This document shows positions 8,243 through 15,833 of a stretch of 20,249 nucleotides of DNA, in pieces (the stretch's first letter is position 1; every line of letters starts with the position of its first letter). Where the stretch lies: positions 1 through 20,249 of the forward strand of contig JARHYV010000183.1 in NCBI GenBank assembly GCA_029258495.1. The letters are read 5' to 3'. The DNA comes from Faecousia sp. (GTDB taxonomy: Bacteria > Bacillota > Clostridia > Oscillospirales > Oscillospiraceae). A model generated the notes under the pieces. The model ran no database searches. It saw nothing but the letters and a program-made list of their open reading frames with translations, and was not told the origin of the DNA. A program made the position numbers and the translations under genes.

Positions 8243-10116
8243 CCTCGTATCTGGCAGGCAGCTGTGATGTTGCCGTGATCGGTGCCGGACACGCCGGCAT
8301 CGAGGCCGCTCTGGCAACGGCCAGACTGGGTCTGCATACGATCCTGTTTACCATCAATCTGGATGCCGTGGGCAATCTGCCCTGCAATCCAGCCATCGGC
8401 GGCACCGGTAAAGGGCATCTGGTTCGGGAACTGGATGCACTGGGCGGTGAGATGGGCGTTGCGGCGGATCACTGCTGCATTCAGTACCGCATGCTCAATC
8501 GGGGCAAAGGCCCTGCCGTCCATTCCCTTCGGGCGCAGGCAGACCGCCGTGCATACCAGAATTATATGAAGCATGTTCTGGAGCAGACCCCCAATCTGGA
8601 GCTGAAACAGGCTATGATCACCGCCATCACCACCGATGCCGGCGGTGTCACCGGAGTGGATACCATGCTGGGTGCCCACTATGATGCACGGTCTGTGATT
8701 ATTGCCACCGGAACCTATCTGGATGCTGCCGTCATCACCGGCGAAAGTGTCTATTCCTCCGGCCCGGACGGCATGCATGCAAGCGTCGGGCTTGCGGACA
8801 ATCTCAGGGAGCTGGGGCTGCCCCTGCGCCGGTTCAAGACCGGCACGCCTCCGCGGATCAACCGCCGCAGCGTGGATTTTTCCCAGATGGAGCTGCAGCC
8901 CGGTGACGAGAAGATCGAGCCGTTTTCCTTCCGCACCGAGCATCTTCCCGAAAATCGGGCGGTGTGCTATCTGACCTATACCAACGAGGAAACCCATCGG
9001 ATCATCCGGGAGAATTTCCATCGCAGCCCCATGTTCGACGGGACGATCTCCGGTGTCGGCCCGCGCTACTGCCCCAGTATCGAAACGAAGATCGAGCGGT
9101 TTGCCGACAAGCCCCGGCATCAGCTCTTTATCGAGCCCTGCGGACTTGACACCGAGGAGCTGTATATTCAGGGCTTTTCCTCCAGTCTGCCCGAGGATGT
9201 GCAGCTTGCCATGATGCGCACTGTGCCGGGTCTGGAGCATGCGGAGATGATGCGCCCTGCCTATGCCATCGAATATGAATGCATCGATCCGACGGAGCTG
9301 CTGCCCACACTGGAAACCAAGCGGATCCCGCGGCTCTACGGCGCCGGACAGTTCAACGGCACCTCCGGCTATGAGGAGGCTGCCGCTCAGGGTCTGGTGG
9401 CAGGGATCAATGCTGCTCTGAAACTTCAGGGAAAAGAGCCCCTGATCCTCACCAGAGATACCAGTTATATCGGCACGCTCATCGACGATCTGGTGACCAA
9501 GGGCACCGAGGAACCCTACCGCATCATGACCAGCCGCTCGGAATACCGGCTGCTGCATCGGCAGGACAATGCCGATCAGCGGCTCACCGCCATCGGTCAT
9601 CGGGTGGGACTGGTCAGCGATGAGCGGCTTGCTCAGGTTCAGGCCAAGTACGAGGCCGTTCGGAAAGAGTGCAGCCGTCTGGAGAGCAGCGGCATCCCTG
9701 CCGGTGATGCCCTGAACGAAATGCTGGAACGCAGAGCGTCTGCCCCCGTTGCATCCTCTGCACGGCTTGCGGATCTGCTCCGCCGTCCTCAGGTGACCTA
9801 TGCGGATCTTGCCCCCTTTGATCAGAGCCGTCCGGAGCTGCCGGAGGATGTGACCAACGAGGTGGAGATCCAGGTCAAATATGCCGGATATCTTGCCCGT
9901 CAGGAAAAGCAGGTGGCGCAGTTCAAGCAGGCTGAGGCAAAGGCTCTGCCGGAGGATCTGGACTATGGCTCCATTGCAGGCCTCAGGATCGAGGCACGGC
10001 AAAAGCTTGCCCAGATCCGTCCTATGTCCGTGGGTCAGGCAAGCCGGATCTCCGGCGTCAGCCCGGCAGACATTGCCGTGCTGCTGATCTATCTGGAACA
10101 ACAAAAACAATCCTGA
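8239..10116 (+). CDS. mnmG: tRNA uridine-5-carboxymethylaminomethyl modification enzyme MnmG (GidA)
   Basis: FAD-dependent partner of MnmE that installs the (carboxymethyl)aminomethyl group on wobble uridine 34 of certain tRNAs. The 625-residue product has the dinucleotide-binding GAGHAG (15-20), the family signature CNPAIGGTGKGHLVRELDAL starting at residue 49, a central FAD-binding core with RTG-type and GTPPRINRR segments, and the C-terminal ISGVSPADIAVLLIYLEQ helix that contacts MnmE. GAGGAGG precedes the ATG. MnmG usually sits near mnmE or rsmG; here it pairs with trmB instead, and mnmE must lie elsewhere. Intact and of normal length. Confidence 0.97.
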   Translation: MTSYLAGSCDVAVIGAGHAGIEAALATARLGLHTILFTINLDAVGNLPCNPAIGGTGKGHLVRELDALGGEMGVAADHCCIQYRMLNRGKGPAVHSLRAQADRRAYQNYMKHVLEQTPNLELKQAMITAITTDAGGVTGVDTMLGAHYDARSVIIATGTYLDAAVITGESVYSSGPDGMHASVGLADNLRELGLPLRRFKTGTPPRINRRSVDFSQMELQPGDEKIEPFSFRTEHLPENRAVCYLTYTNEETHRIIRENFHRSPMFDGTISGVGPRYCPSIETKIERFADKPRHQLFIEPCGLDTEELYIQGFSSSLPEDVQLAMMRTVPGLEHAEMMRPAYAIEYECIDPTELLPTLETKRIPRLYGAGQFNGTSGYEEAAAQGLVAGINAALKLQGKEPLILTRDTSYIGTLIDDLVTKGTEEPYRIMTSRSEYRLLHRQDNADQRLTAIGHRVGLVSDERLAQVQAKYEAVRKECSRLESSGIPAGDALNEMLERRASAPVASSARLADLLRRPQVTYADLAPFDQSRPELPEDVTNEVEIQVKYAGYLARQEKQVAQFKQAEAKALPEDLDYGSIAGLRIEARQKLAQIRPMSVGQASRISGVSPADIAVLLIYLEQQKQS

Positions 10117-10126
10117 TGCACCGATC

Positions 10127-10162
10127 CGCCTCCGACGCATAGAATGGTCGGAGGCGATTTTT
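10127..10162 (+). terminator. mnmG terminator whose stem contains the next gene's ribosome site
   Basis: A perfect 10-bp stem, CGCCTCCGAC (10127-10136) with GTCGGAGGCG (10147-10156), a 10-nt loop and then ATTTTT. The GGAGG at 10150-10154 in the 3' arm is the only ribosome site of the following peptidase gene, whose ATG begins right after the T run. The loop also contains a TAGAAT box (10140-10145) without a good -35. Confidence 0.8.
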
Positions 10163-11080
10163 ATGGCAATCGTACCAACGGATGTCCCTATGACTGCGCA
10201 GCTGTGCGCATCCACCGTGGAAAAACTGGCTGAAAAATATCCCTTTATTCGAACGGAGCGTCTGGCGACCACGGCCTTCGGCAGAACCATTTATGCCATG
10301 GCCATCGGCACCGGCCCCCGACGGGTCATTTATTCCGCGACCCACCATGCAAACGAATGGATCACCACGCCGCTGCTGCTGAAATTTGCCGAGGAATATG
10401 CCGAGGCGATCGGATCGGATACAGACATCTTTCAGCAGCCGGCTCGGGCGCTGTCTGCCGCTGCCACCATTTATATGGTGCCCATGGTGGATCCGGACGG
10501 CGTGGATCTGGTTACGGGAGTTTTGCAGCCGGGAAACGACCAGTATGAGCGTGCATTGGGCTTTGCCCGGAACTATCCGGATATCCCGTTCCCTTCCGGC
10601 TGGAAAGCCAATCTCAACGGGGTGGATCTGAACCTGAATTATCCGGCAGGCTGGCTCATGGCACGGGAGATCAAATTCCGGCAGGGATATACCAGTCCTG
10701 CCCCCAGAGATTATGTGGGCAGAGCACCCTTGACCCAGATCGAAACGCAGGCGCTTTACGACTATACCCAGAGGATCTCCCCCGAGCTTGTTCTGGCATT
10801 CCATACACAGGGAGAGGTCATCTATTATCAGTACGGCGGTATCGAGGTGCCCGGTGCAGAGGAACTGGCGCAGCGGTTTGCCGCCGTCAGCGGCTATGCC
10901 ATTGAGGATGTGCCGTTCAATTCCTCTTTTGCAGGGTATAAGGACTGGTTCATTCAGGAATTCCGCCGACCCGGATATACCATTGAGGTGGGCGCCGGCA
11001 TCAATCCGCTGCCCCTTTCTCAGTTCGATGGGATCTACAAGGATAATCTGGGCATCCTTGTGACCGCGGCCACGGGCTGA
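10163..11080 (+). CDS. M14 zinc metallopeptidase, gamma-D-glutamyl-diamino acid endopeptidase-like, signal-less
   Basis: Zinc peptidase of the carboxypeptidase A superfamily, 305 residues. Zinc ligands are visible as H62 and E65 in THHANEWITTP and H214 in LAFHTQGE; the catalytic Glu is E275 in YTIEVGAG. GVDLNLNYPAGW (153-164) replaces the Asn-Arg of true carboxypeptidases, so the Arg that holds a free C-terminus is missing. This fits the M14C group that cuts the gamma-D-Glu-diaminopimelate bond of cell-wall peptides. No signal peptide, LysM or other wall-binding domain is present, so a cytoplasmic role on imported or recycled wall peptides is likely. The start at 10163 is supported by GGAGG 8 nt upstream, inside the mnmG terminator stem. 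Exact substrate unproven. Confidence 0.82.
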   Translation: MAIVPTDVPMTAQLCASTVEKLAEKYPFIRTERLATTAFGRTIYAMAIGTGPRRVIYSATHHANEWITTPLLLKFAEEYAEAIGSDTDIFQQPARALSAAATIYMVPMVDPDGVDLVTGVLQPGNDQYERALGFARNYPDIPFPSGWKANLNGVDLNLNYPAGWLMAREIKFRQGYTSPAPRDYVGRAPLTQIETQALYDYTQRISPELVLAFHTQGEVIYYQYGGIEVPGAEELAQRFAAVSGYAIEDVPFNSSFAGYKDWFIQEFRRPGYTIEVGAGINPLPLSQFDGIYKDNLGILVTAATG

Positions 11081-11090
11081 TGCACAAATC

Positions 11091-11111
11091 GCCCCTCCCA
11101 AGGGGAGGGGC
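11091..11111 (+). terminator. Hairpin after the M14 peptidase, no U tract
   Basis: A perfect 9-bp stem, GCCCCTCCC with GGGAGGGGC, and an AAG loop, 10 nt after the peptidase stop. It is followed by AATGATGC rather than T residues, so it may be a weak or non-canonical terminator or an mRNA 3' stabiliser. Confidence 0.45.
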
Positions 11112-11119
11112 AATGATGC

Positions 11120-11149
11120 TTGACATCTGCCACCGACCCGTGATAGAAT
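11120..11149 (+). promoter_or_regulatory. tRNA-Leu promoter
   Basis: Perfect TTGACA (11120-11125), 18-bp spacer and TAGAAT (11144-11149), starting a leader of about 70 nt before the tRNA. Confidence 0.8.
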
Positions 11150-11225
11150 AGGTGCACTGTGGATCAGGCTGTGTGCCCCACCTCGGATTCCTCGCCGTGT
11201 AAAAATCAGAGGAGCAACTAAAGAT

Positions 11226-11309
11226 GCGGGCGTGGTGGAATTGGTAGACTCGGTGGATTTAGGTTCCTCTGCCTCCGGCGTGCAGGTTCGAGTCCTGTCG
11301 CCCGCACCA
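11226..11309 (+). tRNA. tRNA-Leu (anticodon UAG)
   Basis: An 84-nt class II tRNA. The acceptor GCGGGCG pairs fully with CGCCCGC. The T arm is GCAGG-TTCGAGT-CCTGT with one G-T pair, the long variable arm folds as TGCC/GGCG, and ACCA is encoded. The anticodon loop TTTAGGT gives UAG, which reads CUN leucine codons. Two T-T oppositions stand out: positions 11 and 24 of the D stem (GTG against CTC) and the second pair of the anticodon stem (GTGGA against TCCTC). Own promoter upstream, strong terminator downstream. Confidence 0.93.
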
Positions 11310-11354
11310 AAAAAGAGTTCTTACAGGCGTTGATGCCGTAAGAACTCTTTTTTT
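11308..11354. terminator. Bidirectional terminator shared by tRNA-Leu and the minus-strand small ORF
   Basis: AAAGAGTTCTTAC (11312-11324) pairs perfectly with GTAAGAACTCTTT (11338-11350) around a 13-nt loop. Rightward it ends in a run of eight T, leftward in a run of six T. It starts 2 nt after the tRNA and, read leftward, begins about 7 nt after the stop of the small ORF at 11360-11458. Confidence 0.92.
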
Positions 11355-11359
11355 CAGCT

Positions 11360-11458
11360 TTACAGCAGTGTCTGAATGGCGTACACCACCGTGATCCCCA
11401 GAATATGGAATGTGAATATCAAGGACGCGATCAACAGGAGGGGTATGCATGCAAACAT
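11360..11458 (-). CDS. Possible 32-residue hydrophobic peptide
   Basis: A short frame coding for an almost uncharged, strongly hydrophobic peptide that begins MFACIPLLLIASLIFTFH and ends VVYAIQTLL, enough for one membrane helix. Support comes from context: a TTTATT-17-TAAAAT promoter at 11495-11523 points at it, and a perfect hairpin with a T run begins 7 nt after its stop. An in-frame stop lies two codons before the ATG. Against it, the nearest ribosome site (GAAGGG) is about 12 nt away, wider than usual. No family is recognised. It could be a small membrane peptide, a type I-toxin-like peptide, or chance in a short non-coding transcript. Confidence 0.35.
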   Translation of the reverse strand: MFACIPLLLIASLIFTFHILGITVVYAIQTLL

Positions 11459-11494
11459 GGTTCAAAACATCCCTTCTGTGATTGGCAGTAAGAG

Positions 11495-11523
11495 ATTTTA
11501 CCACAAAACACAGCCCGAATAAA
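11495..11523 (-). promoter_or_regulatory. Possible leftward promoter for the small ORF
   Basis: On the minus strand TTTATT (11518-11523), 17-bp spacer and TAAAAT (11495-11500). It lies between the GH20 terminator and the 32-codon frame. The -35 is weak. Confidence 0.4.
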
Positions 11524-11555
11524 GCCTTTTCCTTCTTTTGGAGGGATACAGGACG

Positions 11556-11592
11556 AAAAGCCCCGACCGTCTGAGCTGGCGGTCGGGGCTTT
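11556..11592 (-). terminator. Terminator of the GH20 gene
   Basis: A 13-bp perfect stem, AAAGCCCCGACCG (11557-11569) with CGGTCGGGGCTTT (11580-11592), and a 10-nt loop. On the minus strand it ends in TTTT and lies about 50 nt after the GH20 stop. Confidence 0.85.
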
Positions 11593-11641
11593 GTATGCAT
11601 ATGGGGAAGGCCGGGCTTTTCAGAGCCGCAGCAAAAAGGCA

Positions 11642-13507
11642 TCAGTAATCGATACGGCCCGGGGTTGCGATCTCATCCATGGTGTTGGTGCAGCCGATGG
11701 AATTGTCCGGACGGCGCTTGATGGTCAGGGAAGGATCGGACAGCTCGGGGATATCGTCGATATCGCCGTTTGCAAAGGCACGCATCTTCTCGGCAGCGGT
11801 ATCCAGACGGGCGCAGACACCGCCAAGACGGACTTCCAGAATTTCAAAGCCGTTGGGCTTGTTGGAGGTTTCCCACAGCCTGCGCCAGATCCGGCGCAGA
11901 TCGTCCACGGCCTTGATGGTGCCGGGCATATCCTCAGCCAGCTGTGCAGCCAGCTCCCGGTTGCCGGAACGGACTGCATCGGCAGCCTGCTCGTGCCACA
12001 GGGACTTGCGGCCCAGAGCGTGTGCCAGAACGGCATAGAACCGGAACAGCAGCTCGTACTCGGGATTTTCCCGGGCATACTTGGCATACAGCGGCTCGAG
12101 GGATGCAAAGTGCTTGGCAACCTCGAACCCCTTGGTGTCAGCCTCGAACAGCTGAACCAGAGGATCCTGATACAGCATGACCTTGCAGGCATTGCAGGGG
12201 TCGGCAGGACGGGAATTCATGCCGGGAACGGTATTCATCAGGCTCAGATCCGCAAAGGCCTGAGCATCGGCATGGCAGCAGCGGGCGAAACGCTGTGCAA
12301 CGGCCTTCTCGTCGTACACACCGGTGTAGGTCATTTCGCCGTAGATCTGAAGACCCAGCAGTGCGGTGGTCAGGTTGGTTTCGGCGCCGTTGTCGCCCCA
12401 AGCGGTAGCGAATACGGTCTTGATGCCGGCATCGATGCAGGCATTCAGGGCAGGCACGGTATTCTGGATGGTGGTGGGGTAGGAAGGTGCCGGGCCGATC
12501 CATGTCCAGATGCCGCCTGCAAAGACGGTGGGCGCGCAGAACTGGGCATGCTTTTCAATGGCGGATGCGTACTGCTCCTGCTTTGCGTGGTAGTAGTCCC
12601 AGTATACAAGGGAAACTCTGGGATCCACGGCAGCCTTGGCTGCCTCGGAGGGCATGCCGCCGCTGTGGTAGTCGCAGCCGTCCAGATGGAAGTACATATC
12701 GCTCCAGATCATGGGATCCAGACCGTATTTGTCGGTGATATCCAGAACGCGCTTCAGGTGTCTGCCGATGACTGCATGGGGATCTTCCCAGCCGTAGCGG
12801 GTCAGGTGTGCGCCCAGACCCACGCCGAAGGCCTCATCCATGCCCAGATGGATGCGCTTGGAGCGGAAGGGAGCGGAGGCTGCACGGATCATCTGCTCCA
12901 GCAGCACATAGGTTTCGTCCAGATCTGCCAGAAGAACCTCGTCGTTATCTCTCAGATGGCTGAAAGCAGGCCAGTGGAGGATGCGCTTCAGATGGCCCAG
13001 AGCCTGAATGCAGGGGCACAGCTCGATGCCGTACATATCGGCATAGTCGTCCAGTGCCTTCAGCTCTTCAAAGGTATAGCGGCCGCGCTTGTAGCCGAAG
13101 AAGGGCTGCTCGGGGACTTCGTAGGTGTCTTCCGTATACAGCATGCCAAGGTTCAGACCCATCAGTGCCATCTTGCGCAGGAACATGCGCATGGCCTCGG
13201 GCTTGAGGACGGCATTGCGGGAGCAGTCGAACATCAGACCTACGGACTCGAACCGAGCCTGCTCGTGGATGGAGCAGGGAGCCAGAGGCAGGGGGATCAG
13301 GCTCAGGGCACGGTAAAACTCCACCGGGGTCTGCCACACCAGAGAAACGGCAGCTCCGTCGGATTCGACAGCCAGCTCCTGTCCCTTTTTACAGGTGATG
13401 ACGATGCCGTCGGCAGATACCTGCATGCCCAGATCGTCCTTCAGCTCGCTGAGGGCGGTCTGCCAGTTTTCCGGCAGCTCGCCGGTCAGATGGATCTTGT
13501 GATACAT
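11642..13507 (-). CDS. Intracellular GH20 exo-beta-N-acetylhexosaminidase (GH20C-like)
   Basis: Glycoside hydrolase predicted to remove terminal beta-linked GlcNAc or GalNAc by substrate-assisted catalysis. The 621-residue product has the catalytic Asp-Glu pair in HLGMDEAFGVGLGAHL (D224, E225), preceded by MFDCSRNAVL (92-101), EDTYEVPEQPFFGY (126-139) and CIQALGHL (166-173), and followed by MIWSDMYFHL and LVYWDYYH. These blocks match what I recall of Streptococcus pneumoniae GH20C. There is no signal peptide or anchor, so it acts in the cytoplasm. AAGGAG lies about 10 nt before the ATG. It is divergent from the sugar importer and GH38 genes, consistent with shared control and joint use of imported oligosaccharides. 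Family confidence is high; linkage preference is inferred. Confidence 0.9.
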   Translation of the reverse strand: MYHKIHLTGELPENWQTALSELKDDLGMQVSADGIVITCKKGQELAVESDGAAVSLVWQTPVEFYRALSLIPLPLAPCSIHEQARFESVGLMFDCSRNAVLKPEAMRMFLRKMALMGLNLGMLYTEDTYEVPEQPFFGYKRGRYTFEELKALDDYADMYGIELCPCIQALGHLKRILHWPAFSHLRDNDEVLLADLDETYVLLEQMIRAASAPFRSKRIHLGMDEAFGVGLGAHLTRYGWEDPHAVIGRHLKRVLDITDKYGLDPMIWSDMYFHLDGCDYHSGGMPSEAAKAAVDPRVSLVYWDYYHAKQEQYASAIEKHAQFCAPTVFAGGIWTWIGPAPSYPTTIQNTVPALNACIDAGIKTVFATAWGDNGAETNLTTALLGLQIYGEMTYTGVYDEKAVAQRFARCCHADAQAFADLSLMNTVPGMNSRPADPCNACKVMLYQDPLVQLFEADTKGFEVAKHFASLEPLYAKYARENPEYELLFRFYAVLAHALGRKSLWHEQAADAVRSGNRELAAQLAEDMPGTIKAVDDLRRIWRRLWETSNKPNGFEILEVRLGGVCARLDTAAEKMRAFANGDIDDIPELSDPSLTIKRRPDNSIGCTNTMDEIATPGRIDY

Positions 13508-13860
13508 AATCTATCTTCTCCTTTATCCCAAAAATCATGGGTTGGTCTTTGGTTTTTCCATATAAGTTATAGCAAATGCATGGCGGAAAGGATAGTATAA
13601 AATGGATACATCAAGTATAGAAAAGATGGTTTTTGGAAATATGGCACATTCTACATGAAACAGTATTAGAACTTGTGCAATGTGTATAAACGATGAAATA
13701 CGAACATTTACCAACTGTAAAAACTCTACAATAAAGTATCCTTTTTGTACTATGAAGTTGCCTTTTAAGACTTTCAGCCGCGGCAAATCAGGTTATATAA
13801 TACAAATGGTAGGCAGGGGCAACGCTCTGCCTGTCAGGCAAGGAGAAAGGGGAAATAAAA
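13508..13860. promoter_or_regulatory. AT-rich divergent control region of the glycan locus
   Basis: A 353-bp gene-free stretch between the GH20 gene and the importer operon, clearly richer in A and T than the genes around it. Rightward, a perfect TATAAT (13796-13801) lacks a recognisable -35. An 8-bp palindrome GCCGCGGC (13777-13784) lies just upstream of it, and a TGTA-N7-TACA element is at 13715-13729. Leftward, TATACT boxes exist but none has a good -35. Weak -35 boxes suggest activator-dependent transcription. The importer leader (about 13808-13860) has small GGCAG/CTGCC and GCCTG/CAGGC repeats. Short open frames here have no ribosome sites. Confidence 0.6.
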
Positions 13861-14838
13861 ATGGTGAAAGAACAAACCAAGAAATCGCCGAAACTGAACA
13901 AAAAACGGCGTGTGAAGTGGACCAGAGATGATACGGAATTGACGATCCTGGCTATCCCCACTACGGTTTGGTTTATTGTATTTTGCTATCTGCCTATGTT
14001 CGGCATCATTCTGGCATTCAAGAATTACCGGATCGTTGATGCGACCAAGAGCTTTATCTATAATTTGTTTCAGAGTAATTGGGCAGGCTTTGAAAATTTC
14101 CGGTATTTCCTGAGTCTGAAGGATTTCCCTCAGATCTTCCGGAATACGGTGCTGTATAATGCGGTCTTTATCGTGCTGGACATTGTCCTGCCGGTAAGTC
14201 TTGCAATCATGATCAGCAATATCCGCAGCAAGCGCTGCTCCAAAACATATCAGACGCTCATGTTCATGCCTCATTTCATGTCTTGGGTCGTCATCAGCTA
14301 TTTCGTCTATGCCTTCCTGGTAACGGACAAGGGTCTGCTCAACAGCATGATCCGGTTCTTCGGCGGCGATCCGATCAACTGGTATTCCGAGCCGAAATAC
14401 TGGACTGTGATCCTGACGCTGATGCATGTTTGGAAGGTTCTGGGTTACAGCATGGTCGTGTACCTTGCAAGCATCACGGGCATCGATACCTCCCTGTATG
14501 AGGCCGCTGTCCTCGACGGCGCAAGCAAGAGCCAGCAGGCGCGCTACATCACCCTGCCGTCCCTGTATCCCATCATCATCCTGATGTTCATCATGGCAGT
14601 GGGCAAGATCTTCGCATCCGACTTCGGTCTGTTCTATCAGGTCACCCGGGGTGCCGGTCAGCCGCTGACACCTGTGGTCGCAACCTTTGATGTCAAGATC
14701 TTCCAGATGGTCACCACCAGCCCCAATCTGGGTCAGAATGCCGCGGCATCCCTGTTCCAGTCGGTGATCGGCTGTATCACCATTCTGGGCGCAAACTGGG
14801 TCGTTCGCAAGGTCGATCCCGACAGCGCAATGATTTAA
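13861..14838 (+). CDS. Carbohydrate ABC importer permease, LplB/YteP type
   Basis: First inner-membrane subunit of a binding-protein-dependent oligosaccharide importer, 325 residues. A basic N-terminus (about 20 residues) precedes about six membrane helices. The ATPase-contact EAA loop is SLYEAAVLDGASKSQQARYI (211-230). The GIDTSLYEAAVLDGA block and the YLPMFGIILAFKNY segment near residue 43 are typical of the LplB group, which handles complex sugars rather than simple ones. A purine-rich AAAGGGG site precedes the ATG. It is 18 nt upstream of the second permease. No ATPase gene accompanies it, so a shared MsmK-like ATPase from elsewhere is likely. Confidence 0.92.
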   Translation: MVKEQTKKSPKLNKKRRVKWTRDDTELTILAIPTTVWFIVFCYLPMFGIILAFKNYRIVDATKSFIYNLFQSNWAGFENFRYFLSLKDFPQIFRNTVLYNAVFIVLDIVLPVSLAIMISNIRSKRCSKTYQTLMFMPHFMSWVVISYFVYAFLVTDKGLLNSMIRFFGGDPINWYSEPKYWTVILTLMHVWKVLGYSMVVYLASITGIDTSLYEAAVLDGASKSQQARYITLPSLYPIIILMFIMAVGKIFASDFGLFYQVTRGAGQPLTPVVATFDVKIFQMVTTSPNLGQNAAASLFQSVIGCITILGANWVVRKVDPDSAMI

Positions 14839-14856
14839 GGAAGGGGTGTCGTGATC

Positions 14857-15807
14857 ATGGCTGAAAAAATCAAGAAAAAGAGCAAATCCGGGCAGCCCAG
14901 TGAGGCAATGCAGCTCAACCGCATCAAGCCGGTTACCAACTTCTTCTTCAATCTGCTGTTTACCATACTGGCACTTGCCTGTCTGCTCCCGATCGTTTTT
15001 ATCTTTATCATTTCCATCACGGATGAAAATGTCATCCGTACACAGGGCTATCAGTTCTATGTGACGGCAAAGACCGCGTCCACAAAGGCATATGAATACC
15101 TGTGGACGCAAAGACAGACCATTCTGGGTGCCATGTGGGTGTCCGTCAAGGTGACAGCCATCGGCACGGTTCTGGGCGTTATACTCACCACACTGATGGG
15201 CTATGTGCTGTCCCGGAAGGAATACAGACTCAGAGGGTTCTACACCATGCTGATCTTCATTCCCATGATCTTCGGCGGCGGTCTGGCGGCGTCCTATGTG
15301 GTCAATACCCAGATCCTGCATCTGGGCAATACACTGGCAATTCTGATCCTGCCGCTGGCGGTTTCCAGTTTCAATGTGGTCATTGCCAGAACCTTCTTCC
15401 AGTCCACCATTCCCGACTCCGTCATCGAGTCTGCAAAGCTGGACGGTGCATCTCAGTGGTCCATCTTCTTCAAGATCGTGCTGCCGATCTCCAAGCCGGT
15501 GCTTGCCACCATCGCCCTGTTCCTTGCGTTCGGCTACTGGAACGACTGGTATCAGTCCATGCTGTATATCAAGGATCAGGATCTGCAGTCCCTTCAGGCG
15601 ATGCTCAACAGCATGCAGAAGAACTTGGAATACCTGACCAAGAACCCCACAGCGGGCATGACATCGTCGGATATGATCCGCATGATGCCTCAGGAATCCG
15701 TCCGTATGGCGATCGCATTCGTGGTCGCTGTCCCCATTGCGTGTGTCTACCCCTTCTTCCAGAAATACTTCATTTCCGGTCTGACGGTAGGCGCAGTCAA
15801 GGGCTGA
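14857..15807 (+). CDS. Carbohydrate ABC importer permease, YtcP/AraQ type
   Basis: Second membrane subunit of the importer, 316 residues. It has a lysine-rich N-terminus, about six membrane helices and the EAA loop ESAKLDGASQWSIFFKIVLP (191-210). The N-terminal ITDENVIRTQGYQF and C-terminal QKYFISGLTVGAVKG are typical of YtcP-type permeases paired with LplB. The start is either ATG 14857 (AAGGGG 10 nt upstream) or GTG 14851, two codons earlier; I prefer the ATG. A hairpin lies in the 85-nt gap before the binding-protein gene. Confidence 0.92.
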   Translation: MAEKIKKKSKSGQPSEAMQLNRIKPVTNFFFNLLFTILALACLLPIVFIFIISITDENVIRTQGYQFYVTAKTASTKAYEYLWTQRQTILGAMWVSVKVTAIGTVLGVILTTLMGYVLSRKEYRLRGFYTMLIFIPMIFGGGLAASYVVNTQILHLGNTLAILILPLAVSSFNVVIARTFFQSTIPDSVIESAKLDGASQWSIFFKIVLPISKPVLATIALFLAFGYWNDWYQSMLYIKDQDLQSLQAMLNSMQKNLEYLTKNPTAGMTSSDMIRMMPQESVRMAIAFVVAVPIACVYPFFQKYFISGLTVGAVKG

Positions 15808-15833
15808 GCCCTTTCGTGTTTCGGATTGTAACG

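Noticed and set aside
8128..10290. 720-codon minus-strand frame opposite mnmG
   Set aside because: Composition artefact antisense to an unmistakable mnmG; no ribosome site and low-complexity His/Gly/Gln-rich product.
11226..11354. tRNA-Leu as an integration site
   Set aside because: No integrase, no repeated tRNA 3' end and no foreign genes follow; a terminator and ordinary genes do.
11449..11481. Ten-codon plus-strand frame preceded by AGGAGG
   Set aside because: The ribosome site is well placed, but the frame is tiny, has no promoter after the strong tRNA terminator, and lies opposite the better supported minus-strand unit.
11259..11642. 127-codon minus-strand frame with a GRQDSNLHA-type C-terminus
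   Set aside because: That ending is the well-known spurious translation of a tRNA complement. The frame covers tRNA-Leu and two terminators.
13535..13786. 83-codon minus-strand frame in the divergent region
   Set aside because: TTG start without a ribosome site, AT-rich composition, and it overlaps the only good -10 region; treated as non-coding control DNA.
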